A stretch of 13,797 nucleotides of DNA from an uncultured Veillonella sp. (GTDB lineage Bacteria; Bacillota; Negativicutes; Veillonellales; Veillonellaceae): assembly GCF_934190855.1 (NCBI RefSeq), contig NZ_CAKPTN010000032.1, positions 1-13,797 on the forward strand, given 5' to 3'. The position numbers and the translations under genes were made by a program. Positions within the stretch are counted from its first letter, which is position 1; each line of letters starts with the position of its first letter. Below, piece by piece: positions 1 through 7,067 of the stretch. The notes beneath the pieces are model-generated. The model saw nothing but the letters and a program-made list of their open reading frames with translations, made no database searches and had not been told where the DNA came from.

Positions 1-723
1 GCTCAAATTGGTTCCTTTATTCCTGCCCGTGAAGCATCTATTTCACCTGTAGATCGAATCTTTACTCGCGTAGGTGCTAGTGATGATATTTCTACTGGTC
101 AAAGTACGTTCATGGTAGAAATGAAAGAGGTAGCCTATATTTTAGAAAATGCTACGCATAACAGTTTAATCATCTTAGATGAAATTGGTCGTGGTACGAG
201 TACCTTTGATGGATTAAGTATTGCCCAAGCTGTAGTAGAGCATATTTGCAAACATATTCACGGCAAGACATTATTTGCTACCCATTACCATGAGTTAATC
301 TGTTTAGAAGAAAGCTATAGTAAATTAAAAAATTATACTGTAGCAGTAAAAGAAAAAGGTAAGGATGTTGCCTTCTTGCGCCGTATTATTAGAGGTGGTG
401 CAGACCGTAGCTATGGTATTCACGTAGCTAGATTGGCAGGCTTACCGAATTCTGTATTGAAACGGGCAGAAGTAATTTTGGAATCCTTAGAAGACCAAAG
501 TCATGATGCTAGTGATTTACACAATCGTGTTATTGGCGGTCAACCTACTAATGTGGTTAAACCGACTACAAAACAAGTCAGTGATTCACCACTAGGCAAT
601 CTATTTACTCATTCAGTAGTCGATAGTCTGCTAGAAGTAGATGTGATGAGCATGACACCTATTGAAGCACTAAACAAATTATATGAACTACAAGAGGAGG
701 CTCGTAAAGGAGGCGGGAAATAA
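1..723 (+). CDS. mutS: DNA mismatch repair protein MutS, C-terminal part (5' end outside window)
   Basis: The frame is open from base 1 to the TAA at 721-723 and gives about 240 residues, the C-terminal quarter to third of a MutS. MutS is the mismatch-recognising ABC-type ATPase that recruits MutL. The fragment begins with AQIGSFIPA, which in the family follows the Walker A loop by a few residues, so the P-loop lies just upstream. Visible are the RIFTRVGASDD and GQSTFMVEM signature region, the Walker B segment ILDEIGRGTSTFDG (near fragment residues 57-70), the conserved FATHYHEL histidine motif, and the C-terminal helical domain with TPIEALNKLYELQEEA. The ATG at 112 is internal, not a start. 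The C-terminal linker has SPLGNLF where many MutS proteins carry a QLxLF-like clamp-binding motif; it is degenerate here. The stop overlaps the mutL start by one base. Confidence 0.97.
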   Translation, partial: AQIGSFIPAREASISPVDRIFTRVGASDDISTGQSTFMVEMKEVAYILENATHNSLIILDEIGRGTSTFDGLSIAQAVVEHICKHIHGKTLFATHYHELICLEESYSKLKNYTVAVKEKGKDVAFLRRIIRGGADRSYGIHVARLAGLPNSVLKRAEVILESLEDQSHDASDLHNRVIGGQPTNVVKPTTKQVSDSPLGNLFTHSVVDSLLEVDVMSMTPIEALNKLYELQEEARKGGGK

Positions 724-2792
724 TGGCAACCATTCATGTATTGGATGAAACCACAATTAATAAAATAGCTGCTGGCGAAGTTGTGGAACGTCCCGCATCA
801 GTTATCAAAGAGCTCATTGAAAACTCTATTGATGCATCCGCCACTAATATTGAGGTTGAAATTGGCGATGGCGGTGTATCCTATATGCGGATTACTGATA
901 ATGGTATCGGTATGACGGAGGAAGATGCTCGCCTGGCGATTTTGCGTCACGCCACCTCTAAAATACAACAGGTAGAGGATTTATTTGATATCGCTTCTCT
1001 CGGCTTCCGTGGTGAAGCATTGGCTAGTATTGCTTCTGTATCTCATTTTTCCTTGACGACACGTAAATCAGACTCTGATTTAGGAACCCGTATTACTGTA
1101 GATGGTGGTACTTTTACCGATTGTATTCCTTACGGGGCTGCACCTGGTACGACAATTGAGATTAGAGATTTGTTCTATAATACGCCAGCCCGTCGTAAAT
1201 TCTTGAAAACAGAACGTACAGAATCGTCTAAGATTCAAGATATTGTAGGAAAACTTGCCCTTAGTAATCCACATATTTCTTTTAAACTCATCGTAGATGA
1301 TCGGGTAGCTATCATTACACCTGGAAATGGCAACATCGGAGATACAGTAGCTGCTCTATATGGATATAAAACTAAGGATGATATTTTTTCTGTTGCTTAT
1401 GAAAGTGACTCTATCTACATTGATGGTGTAGTGAGTAAACCAACACTTCTTAAAAGTACGAGAATTTGGCAGACTATTATCGTTAATAACCGGGTTATTT
1501 CTGATAAAACCATAATGAAGGCTATAGATAATGCATACCATGCACTATTGCCGAAAAATGGTCATCCTTTAGTAGTTCTAAATATTACTGTTCCTGCTGA
1601 GATAGTTGATATTAATGTTCATCCTCGTAAGAGTGAAGTAAAATTCTCTGATGATAAGATTATATTTAAAGCAGTTTACCACGGAATTTTAAATGCTCTA
1701 AATAATCCTCTCCATGAGCGATATGAGAGAGAGTCATCCTCTTATATGACTGGCGCAACTAATATTGGAGCTGACTACCATAGTAGTGATACTCATAGAA
1801 ATAGTAATGACATAAATACTGATAGTAACGCTACCTCTAATAGTTTTAGTTCTGAAGGTACTCCATCTTATCATGGTAATAATACGTATGATTCCTATAG
1901 AGCACCTTCTGTAGTACAAGATGAGATGCAGTCTGCTGAACATATAGCAACAGCGGTAGATTTTGATAAGGTCTTTGGTGGTCGCCGTACAAAAGGGTAC
2001 GAAGTCATGCGTAGTGAAACTACGCAGTTTGTAGAGAACCTTAAAACTAAAGGGTACACACCACCTGCGCCAAAGGCAACTTATGAACAGTCTTCCTTTA
2101 GAGATGAAAGTTTTGATGCTGTCCCTACCGAATATACTAGTTATACAAAAGAGGACGTTGAGAGATTTAAGTCCTTAGCTCAAGATATTCGGGAAGATAA
2201 TATAGAGGAACGTACGATTCAAAACTCTGGATTCTTACCGATGGGACAAGTTGCGTCTTGTTATATTTTGGCTAAAAAGGGTAATGACCTCTACATAATA
2301 GATCAACATGCGGCCCATGAACGTGTGCGTTATGATAAGTTATGTAAGTCTTCTGAGTCTATCCCAATGCAATCTATTTTGGTCCCTCAATATAGCGAGG
2401 CTACTGATGATGAAATGAATTTAGTTGAGGAAGAACGAGAAACCTTACTTGATCTTGGCTTTGATGTAGAGTTAGGTGGTCCTACTAAGATAAAATTAGT
2501 GGGAGCTCCTGTAGATCTAGTAGAGTCAAAGGCTTTTGAAATTCTTCAATACGTATTTTCTTACTTGCATGAACATCAACAGCCTACTAAGGCTCAGTTA
2601 CGTCATGAAATGCTAGCCTATGCATCTTGTAGAGGTGCCATAAAGGCAGGACATAATTTAAACATGTATCAAATGACTACCTTAATTGAGGATTTATTTA
2701 GTACTGAAAAACCATACGTATGTCCTCATGGTCGTCCAACGATTATTAAGTTTACACCTGATGAATTAGGTAAATTATTCTTACGGTCTTAA
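723..2792 (+). CDS. mutL: DNA mismatch repair protein MutL (endonuclease type)
   Basis: This is a 689-residue MutL, the GHKL ATPase that couples MutS mismatch recognition to strand nicking. The N-terminal ATPase motifs are complete: ELIEN with the presumed general base E30 and N34, DNGIGM (59-64), RHATSK (75-80) and GFRGEAL (94-100). Residues of about 335-460 form a Ser/Asn/Thr-rich linker. The C-terminal domain has the endonuclease motif DQHAAHERVRYD (527-538), ASCRGAIKAG (634-643) and CPHGRP (667-672), so this is a nicking MutL as in Bacillus and unlike E. coli. QSILVP at 550-555 fits the QxxLxP clamp-binding motif. The last position of the DQHA(X)2E(X)4E motif is Asp instead of Glu. The start ATG overlaps the mutS stop (TAATG) and has a good AAAGGAGG 9 bases upstream, which implies co-transcription and coupled translation. 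Confidence 0.98.
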   Translation: MATIHVLDETTINKIAAGEVVERPASVIKELIENSIDASATNIEVEIGDGGVSYMRITDNGIGMTEEDARLAILRHATSKIQQVEDLFDIASLGFRGEALASIASVSHFSLTTRKSDSDLGTRITVDGGTFTDCIPYGAAPGTTIEIRDLFYNTPARRKFLKTERTESSKIQDIVGKLALSNPHISFKLIVDDRVAIITPGNGNIGDTVAALYGYKTKDDIFSVAYESDSIYIDGVVSKPTLLKSTRIWQTIIVNNRVISDKTIMKAIDNAYHALLPKNGHPLVVLNITVPAEIVDINVHPRKSEVKFSDDKIIFKAVYHGILNALNNPLHERYERESSSYMTGATNIGADYHSSDTHRNSNDINTDSNATSNSFSSEGTPSYHGNNTYDSYRAPSVVQDEMQSAEHIATAVDFDKVFGGRRTKGYEVMRSETTQFVENLKTKGYTPPAPKATYEQSSFRDESFDAVPTEYTSYTKEDVERFKSLAQDIREDNIEERTIQNSGFLPMGQVASCYILAKKGNDLYIIDQHAAHERVRYDKLCKSSESIPMQSILVPQYSEATDDEMNLVEEERETLLDLGFDVELGGPTKIKLVGAPVDLVESKAFEILQYVFSYLHEHQQPTKAQLRHEMLAYASCRGAIKAGHNLNMYQMTTLIEDLFSTEKPYVCPHGRPTIIKFTPDELGKLFLRS

Positions 2793-2793
2793 T

Positions 2794-3606
2794 ATGAATA
2801 TTTTAACAACAGCTCAAAAATCTAATGAGGCCATTCAAGAGGAAGCCAAAGCGTTGGCTTCCTCTATGCATATGACCTATATAAAACGTGGAAAAACATC
2901 TATACCGGCATTATTTAGAGAACATCAATGTGAATATATTGCAGTTCTTTCAGGATCTGGATTAACCATCCACTTTCCTGAAAATAAACAACATAGCTTT
3001 CATCTTTCTATGGCACAACTACGTATATTACGTATAGAACGTGGTGAAGGAGATCATCTAGTTAATGCTGTTCAAACTATTCTGGATAAAAAAGGCATAC
3101 TTGATGGACAGCAGTTTATATTTCTCGACTCTACTATAGGCCTAGCTAGTGATAGCATTATTGTTAGTTATGCTTTTCCTAATGTAGAGATACAAGGGTT
3201 AGAAGGTTCGTTTCCTATATGGCTTGCTACTTCCTATGGATTGGCTCATTATATTCATAGTGAGGATAGTGTAACAAATGCATTACGCCGTATTCAGGTA
3301 CAACATGATACCTTTGAAAACTATTTACCAAATCAACCAGATAATAGTATTGATATTATTTATTTTGATCCTATGTTTGAAGTTCCTGTAGAGGATAGTC
3401 CTCAATTCAAACCTCTTCGAGGACATACTGTGGAAAGTCATATAGATGATAAAATCATGGCACAGGCTATGCGTGTTGCCTCATATGGTGTTATTATTAA
3501 AGAACGACCGTTTAGTTCGGTCTTTCAGAAATATCCACCGCATAAATGGGTGGGCGGAAAATATAGTCGAATAGGCTATGGTGTATATATAAAGGAGTTA
3601 ATGTGA
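2794..3606 (+). CDS. class I SAM-dependent methyltransferase, YpiP / RsmJ-like (DUF548-type)
   Basis: The product has 270 residues. The centre holds a SAM-binding motif I, LDSTIGLASDS (111-121), and a catalytic-region motif YFDPMF (190-195). Both match the pattern of RsmJ, which methylates 16S rRNA G1516 in E. coli, and of the Gram-positive YpiP proteins. The N-terminal part (1-100) has the TTAQKSNEAI and KRGKTSIPAL segments expected of YpiP-type proteins. An rRNA target is an inference; substrate and position are not shown by the sequence. The ATG lies one base after the mutL stop and has no recognisable Shine-Dalgarno, so translation probably depends on ribosomes finishing mutL. A perfect 12-bp hairpin occupies codons 15-24, just before an internal ATG at 2866. 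I keep the upstream start because the N-terminal residues look family-like. The gene ends in a GTGA overlap with miaA. Confidence 0.85.
   Translation: MNILTTAQKSNEAIQEEAKALASSMHMTYIKRGKTSIPALFREHQCEYIAVLSGSGLTIHFPENKQHSFHLSMAQLRILRIERGEGDHLVNAVQTILDKKGILDGQQFIFLDSTIGLASDSIIVSYAFPNVEIQGLEGSFPIWLATSYGLAHYIHSEDSVTNALRRIQVQHDTFENYLPNQPDNSIDIIYFDPMFEVPVEDSPQFKPLRGHTVESHIDDKIMAQAMRVASYGVIIKERPFSSVFQKYPPHKWVGGKYSRIGYGVYIKELM
2838..2865 (+). repeat. perfect 12-bp hairpin inside the methyltransferase 5' coding region
   Basis: AGAGGAAGCCAA (2838-2849) and TTGGCTTCCTCT (2854-2865) pair perfectly around an AGCG tetraloop. The hairpin spans codons 15-24 and ends directly before an internal ATG at 2866. 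No U-run follows, so it is not a terminator. A stem of this length is unlikely by chance in 14 kb. Confidence 0.6.
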
Positions 3607-4532
3607 ATCCCTTAATTACCATCGTTGGACCTACAGCGGTGGGCAAAACAGATCTTACCTTGGATTTAGCAGAACAGCTACGTGCTGAGGTTATTTCTGG
3701 TGATGCTTACCAAGTATATAAACAACTCAATATTGGTACCGCTAAACCATCTGTGGATGAACTTAACCGAGTAAAGCATCATCTTATCGATATATTAGAA
3801 CCAAATGATTCATATTCGGTATCTATTTTCCAAGATCAAGCTAAAGAGATAATTACGAGGTTAAAAGATAGAAATATTTTACCTATTCTGTCTGGTGGTA
3901 CAGGCCTCTATGTTCAATCATTATTAGAAAACTATAACTTTAATGATGTTAAGCCTGATGAAAGTCTTCGAGCAGATCTTGATGAGCTATATGATACTAA
4001 AGGTATTGAAGGCTTACGCGACTATGCTTTCACATTAGGTAAAGAACATAATATAGAAATTCAATATAGTGATAAACATCGTTTGTATCGAGCTATTGAG
4101 ATATTGCATCATGGTGATGTAGATTCATTACGTAATCAAACGAAAGATGGTATATCCTATAAAGGTCCTGTCATAGGTCTTATGAGAGATCGTGATAAGT
4201 TATATGAACGCATCAATCTACGTGTTGATATGATGTTTGATGCAGGTTTGATTGAAGAAGTAGAGCAACTTGTTAAGTCTGGAGTAAATCCAGACTGCCA
4301 AGCTTTTAAGGGGATTGGTTATAAAGAGGTTGTAGAATATATGAATGGTGGTATTACCCTTGATGAATGTCGTGATTTAATCAAGAAGAATACACGACAT
4401 TTTGCGAAGCGCCAAATTACTTGGTATAAGCGGATGTCATATATTGAATGGATTCATATTGATAGTAATACATCTAAAGATTTTATATTTAATAAAGCTA
4501 TGGAATTAATTCGTAGAGAAGGATTAGCATGA
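3603..4532 (+). CDS. miaA: tRNA dimethylallyltransferase MiaA
   Basis: This 309-residue enzyme transfers a dimethylallyl group from DMAPP to N6 of A37 in tRNAs reading codons that begin with U. The P-loop GPTAVGKT (9-16) is followed by GDAYQVYKQLNIGTAKP (33-49), the family signature with the conserved Asp34, then HHLIDI, GGTGLYV (98-104) and the C-terminal RQITWYKRM. Length is normal. The start codon is GTG, set in a 4-base GTGA overlap with the preceding methyltransferase stop, and AAGGAG (3592-3597) sits 5 bases upstream. The next gene also overlaps by 4 bases. In Bacillus, miaA is followed by hfq; here it is followed directly by the ynbB-type gene, with no room for hfq. Confidence 0.97.
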   Translation: MNPLITIVGPTAVGKTDLTLDLAEQLRAEVISGDAYQVYKQLNIGTAKPSVDELNRVKHHLIDILEPNDSYSVSIFQDQAKEIITRLKDRNILPILSGGTGLYVQSLLENYNFNDVKPDESLRADLDELYDTKGIEGLRDYAFTLGKEHNIEIQYSDKHRLYRAIEILHHGDVDSLRNQTKDGISYKGPVIGLMRDRDKLYERINLRVDMMFDAGLIEEVEQLVKSGVNPDCQAFKGIGYKEVVEYMNGGITLDECRDLIKKNTRHFAKRQITWYKRMSYIEWIHIDSNTSKDFIFNKAMELIRREGLA

Positions 4533-5767
4533 CATTAGAAGAAATACGTAGTAAAGCCCTTGAAATGGCTGAACCTGAATTTAAAAAGTTTGAACCTATT
4601 GCATTGGCCAATACAAAAAAGGTATTAGAAGCCTTTAAAGAATGCCAAGTATCTGATTATCATTTTACAGGTACTACTGGATATGGATATAACGATGTAG
4701 GACGTGAAAAATTAGATGAAGTATTTGCCTATGTATTTAAAGGTGAAAAAGCTATCGTACGGCCCCATTTTGTTTCTGGTACTCATGCACTAGCAACAAC
4801 GTTGATTTCTTTAATGGGGAATGGTTCAAAAGGTACTGAATTTATTTATGCAGTAGGGGCTCCTTATGATACGATGCAATCCGTAATTGGTGCTGCTCGT
4901 GAAGTGCGTGGCTCTCTTGTAGAAAAAGGGTTTACCTATACTGAGGTGCCTTTAAAAGAGAATACCTATGATGTAGAAGCCATTGCTAAGGCAGTTAATG
5001 ATAATACACGAGTAGTAGTTATTCAACGCTCTCGCGGCTATAGTACGCGTGAGCCATTATCCATTGCCGATATTAAGATCATTGTAGATGCTGTAAAAGC
5101 TAAAAATCCTAATACTATTTGTTTTGTAGATAATTGCTATGGCGAATTTACAGAGTTACAAGAACCATTAGAAGCTGGTGCCGATATTATGGCGGGCTCT
5201 CTTATTAAAAATGCTGGTGGCGGTTTAGCACCAACTGGTGGCTATATTGTAGGTCGTGAAGACTTAGTTGAAGATGCAGCGTACGAACTCACTGCTCCAG
5301 GACTTGGCGATCATATGGGCTCCTATGCTCCTGGTTATCGCTTGTTCTTCCAAGGTTTATTTATGGCACCTCACGTAGTCTTACAAGCTCTTAAAGGTGC
5401 CGTATATACGGCTGCAGTAGGTGAATTGTTAGGCTATGAAGTATTTCCTAAGGTAAATGCTGATCGCTATGATTTAATCCAAGCTATCAATCTAAAAAAT
5501 GGAGAAGAAATGGAGCATTTCTGTGTAGGCATGCAAGCATATTCTCCTGTAGATGCCCACGTACATCCAATTCCTGGTGATATGCCGGGCTATGAAGACA
5601 AAATCATCATGGCCGGCGGTACCTTTGTACAAGGCTCCTCCATTGAATTAAGTGCAGATGGTCCTGTTCGTCCTCCATATACGATTTTCATGCAAGGTGG
5701 CTTAGTATTTGAACATTCTATGCTCGGTATTCTAGGTGCTGCTGAAGAGCTTTTAAAACATAGATAA
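4529..5767 (+). CDS. ynbB: PLP-dependent methionine gamma-lyase family protein (YnbB / 'aluminium resistance' family)
   Basis: This 412-residue protein has the fold-type I PLP enzyme pattern of the Met_gamma_lyase (PF06838) family, often annotated as aluminium resistance protein. Visible are GTTGYGYND (48-56), HFVSGTHA around 80, the PLP-ring Asp in FVDNCYGE (D201) and the Schiff-base lysine in GSLIKNAGGG (K227). The C-terminal part contains HVHPIPGDMPGYEDK and a Gly-rich end. The family shares ancestry with cystathionine gamma-lyases, but its physiological reaction is not established, so the name is a family label only. It starts in an ATGA overlap with the miaA stop, with AAGGA 5 bases upstream, and is the last gene of the mutS-mutL operon because a terminator follows within 10 bases. 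In Bacillus ynbB also lies downstream of miaA. Confidence 0.9.
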   Translation: MTLEEIRSKALEMAEPEFKKFEPIALANTKKVLEAFKECQVSDYHFTGTTGYGYNDVGREKLDEVFAYVFKGEKAIVRPHFVSGTHALATTLISLMGNGSKGTEFIYAVGAPYDTMQSVIGAAREVRGSLVEKGFTYTEVPLKENTYDVEAIAKAVNDNTRVVVIQRSRGYSTREPLSIADIKIIVDAVKAKNPNTICFVDNCYGEFTELQEPLEAGADIMAGSLIKNAGGGLAPTGGYIVGREDLVEDAAYELTAPGLGDHMGSYAPGYRLFFQGLFMAPHVVLQALKGAVYTAAVGELLGYEVFPKVNADRYDLIQAINLKNGEEMEHFCVGMQAYSPVDAHVHPIPGDMPGYEDKIIMAGGTFVQGSSIELSADGPVRPPYTIFMQGGLVFEHSMLGILGAAEELLKHR

Positions 5768-5773
5768 TGCATT

Positions 5774-5807
5774 GAATCCCTTTTGTTACAAGAAAGGGAT
5801 TCTTTTT
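5774..5807 (+). terminator. intrinsic terminator after the mutSL-miaA-ynbB operon
   Basis: A perfect 10-bp stem, GAATCCCTTT (5774-5783) with AAAGGGATTC (5793-5802), encloses a 9-base loop and is followed directly by TTTTT (5803-5807). It begins 6 bases after the stop codon, so it ends the upstream operon before the mnmA promoter. Confidence 0.93.
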
Positions 5808-5817
5808 ATTTCAAATC

Positions 5818-5847
5818 TTTTCAATGTACCTAATTCTAGGCTATAAT
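5818..5847 (+). promoter_or_regulatory. putative sigma-A promoter of the mnmA-lepA-hemW unit
   Basis: A perfect TATAAT (5842-5847) is preceded at 18 bases by TTTTCA (5818-5823, 4 of 6 to TTGACA). Transcription would start near 5853-5855. A second TATAAT lies at 5857-5862 without an obvious -35, inside a palindrome. The position just after a terminator and before mnmA supports a promoter here. Confidence 0.6.
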
Positions 5848-5852
5848 ATAAG

Positions 5853-5872
5853 TTGCTATAATTTTATAGCAA
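5853..5872. promoter_or_regulatory. palindrome at the presumed mnmA transcription start (operator or 5' hairpin)
   Basis: TTGCTATA (5853-5860) and TATAGCAA (5865-5872) are perfect 8-base inverted repeats separated by ATTT. The palindrome begins 5 bases after the -10 box. It could be a repressor site covering +1 or the first stem-loop of the transcript. An 8-bp hairpin can arise by chance in a window this long, so location is the main argument. Confidence 0.4.
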
Positions 5873-5878
5873 TACTAC

Positions 5879-5953
5879 TCGGACTTTTACACCGAACTAG
5901 TGTTTTTACACGTCAGGCTTTCACCCTGATTAGTTTTATGATCAAGAGATCAT
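5879..5953 (+). promoter_or_regulatory. structured 5' leader of mnmA (series of small stem-loops)
   Basis: The leader between promoter and start codon contains four consecutive potential hairpins: TCGG/CCGA (5879-5882 with 5892-5895), GTGT/ACAC (5900-5903 with 5908-5911), TCAGG/CCTGA (5913-5917 with 5925-5929), and ATGATC/GATCAT (5938-5943 with 5948-5953). The last one ends 1-2 bases before the Shine-Dalgarno of mnmA. The first and third resemble each other: both have a CTTTNAC-like loop and are followed by CTAG or TTAG. I do not recognise a known riboswitch or T-box; no T-box core sequence is present. Individually the stems are short. Confidence 0.35.
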
Positions 5954-5967
5954 TAAAAGGAGAAAGT

Positions 5968-7029
5968 ATGGAAAAAGTTATCGCTGTAGCTATGAGTGGC
6001 GGCGTAGACAGTTCTTTAACTGCTGCAATGCTACTAAAACAAGGCTATAAAGTATTTGGTATTACCCTATGGTTATGGGTGAGTGGTACACCTTATGATG
6101 AGGTACCTCTTGCTGTAACAGATGCTAAGAAGATGTGTGATTTTCTTGGTATTGAGCATCATGTTATCGATGCTCGCGATGTATTCTACGAGAATGTAGT
6201 AGATTACTTCGTAAAAGAATATGCCTATGGTCGTACACCAAATCCTTGTGTATTTTGTAACAAGAATATCAAATTTGATTTGATGCTCAATCGTGCTCTT
6301 GAACTTGGTGCCACACATATGGTTACAGGTCATTACGCACAAGTTAACTTCAATGAAGAAACAGGTTTATATGAATTACATAAAGGCGTTGATCCAACAA
6401 AAGATCAAAGCTATGTTATGTACAATATGAACCAACGTATTTTGAGTCATCTCATGTTCCCGCTAGGTGGTCAATGTAAGACAGAAACACGTAAATTAGC
6501 TGCTGAATATGATTTACCAGTAGCTAAGAAACCTGATAGCGTAGATATTTGTTTCTTGCCTCATGGAAACTATCAAAAGCTTGTGGTAGAAGAAATGAAG
6601 GGGAAACCTAAGACCGGTAATATCGTTACCGAAGATGGTGAGGTATTAGGTAAGCATAACGGCTTATTTAACTACACTATTGGTCAACGTAAAGGTCTTG
6701 GTATTGCGTACAAGCACCCATTATATGTTATTGGTTTTAATGGTGACCGCAATGAGGTCATCGTAGGTCCTAATGAACGACTCTTTACAAATCGTATGAT
6801 TTGTAAGTTCTATAACTTCTTAGATGACACGATTCATAAAGAATTAAAGGCGGAAGGTAAGATTCGCTATGCCGCAAATCCTTCTCCTTGTACTGCTCGT
6901 ATCTTAGACGATGATACGATGGAGGTTATCTTTGAAGAACCACAACGGGCTATCACACCAGGTCAGTCCGTAGCCTTTTATAATGGCACTCAGTTATTAG
7001 GAGGTGCTGTTATCGATCGCGTATGTTAG
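5968..7029 (+). CDS. mnmA: tRNA-specific 2-thiouridylase MnmA
   Basis: This 353-residue enzyme puts sulfur on U34 of Lys, Glu and Gln tRNAs, using ATP and a persulfide relay. The PP-loop SGGVDSS (10-16) adenylates the uridine. The catalytic cysteine is in NPCVFC (C94) and its partner in DSVDICF (C195). The family motif YTIGQRKGLGI is present in the C-terminal third. The frame is open back to 5824, but the extra 48 residues are not MnmA-like and cross the promoter and leader. The ATG at 5968 has AAAAGGAGA at 5955-5963, and MEKVIAVAMSGGVDSS is the usual N-terminus, so I take this start. No cysteine desulfurase gene lies beside it, so the sulfur donor must be encoded elsewhere. lepA follows 38 bases downstream without a terminator. 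Confidence 0.97.
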   Translation: MEKVIAVAMSGGVDSSLTAAMLLKQGYKVFGITLWLWVSGTPYDEVPLAVTDAKKMCDFLGIEHHVIDARDVFYENVVDYFVKEYAYGRTPNPCVFCNKNIKFDLMLNRALELGATHMVTGHYAQVNFNEETGLYELHKGVDPTKDQSYVMYNMNQRILSHLMFPLGGQCKTETRKLAAEYDLPVAKKPDSVDICFLPHGNYQKLVVEEMKGKPKTGNIVTEDGEVLGKHNGLFNYTIGQRKGLGIAYKHPLYVIGFNGDRNEVIVGPNERLFTNRMICKFYNFLDDTIHKELKAEGKIRYAANPSPCTARILDDDTMEVIFEEPQRAITPGQSVAFYNGTQLLGGAVIDRVC

Positions 7030-7030
7030 A

Positions 7031-7058
7031 AAGGAGAATACAAGTTCTTTGAACTTGT
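7031..7058 (+). promoter_or_regulatory. Shine-Dalgarno separated from the lepA start by a stem-loop
   Basis: AAGGAG (7031-7036) is the only strong ribosome-binding sequence before lepA, but it is 31 bases from the ATG at 7068. Between them is a perfect 8-bp hairpin, ACAAGTTC (7040-7047) with GAACTTGT (7051-7058), loop TTT. Folding would reduce the effective spacing to about 12 bases. No in-frame start lies closer. It lacks the U-run of a terminator. Confidence 0.5.
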
Positions 7059-7067
7059 TTACATAGT

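Noticed and set aside
2008..2026. Hairpin TGCGTAGT-GAA-ACTACGCA in the mutL linker
   Set aside because: An 8-bp stem is expected a few times by chance here; it has no U-run and no gene boundary nearby.
5399..5412. 14-bp palindrome GCCGTATATACGGC in the ynbB-type gene
   Set aside because: About one such palindrome is expected by chance in a window this size and it lies mid-gene with no context.
5824..5967. 48-residue N-terminal extension of MnmA
   Set aside because: The extra codons cross the promoter and hairpin leader and do not resemble MnmA; ATG 5968 has a strong SD and gives the standard N-terminus.
6615..6631. CGGTAA/TTACCG hairpin in mnmA
   Set aside because: A 6-bp stem in coding sequence is fully expected by chance.
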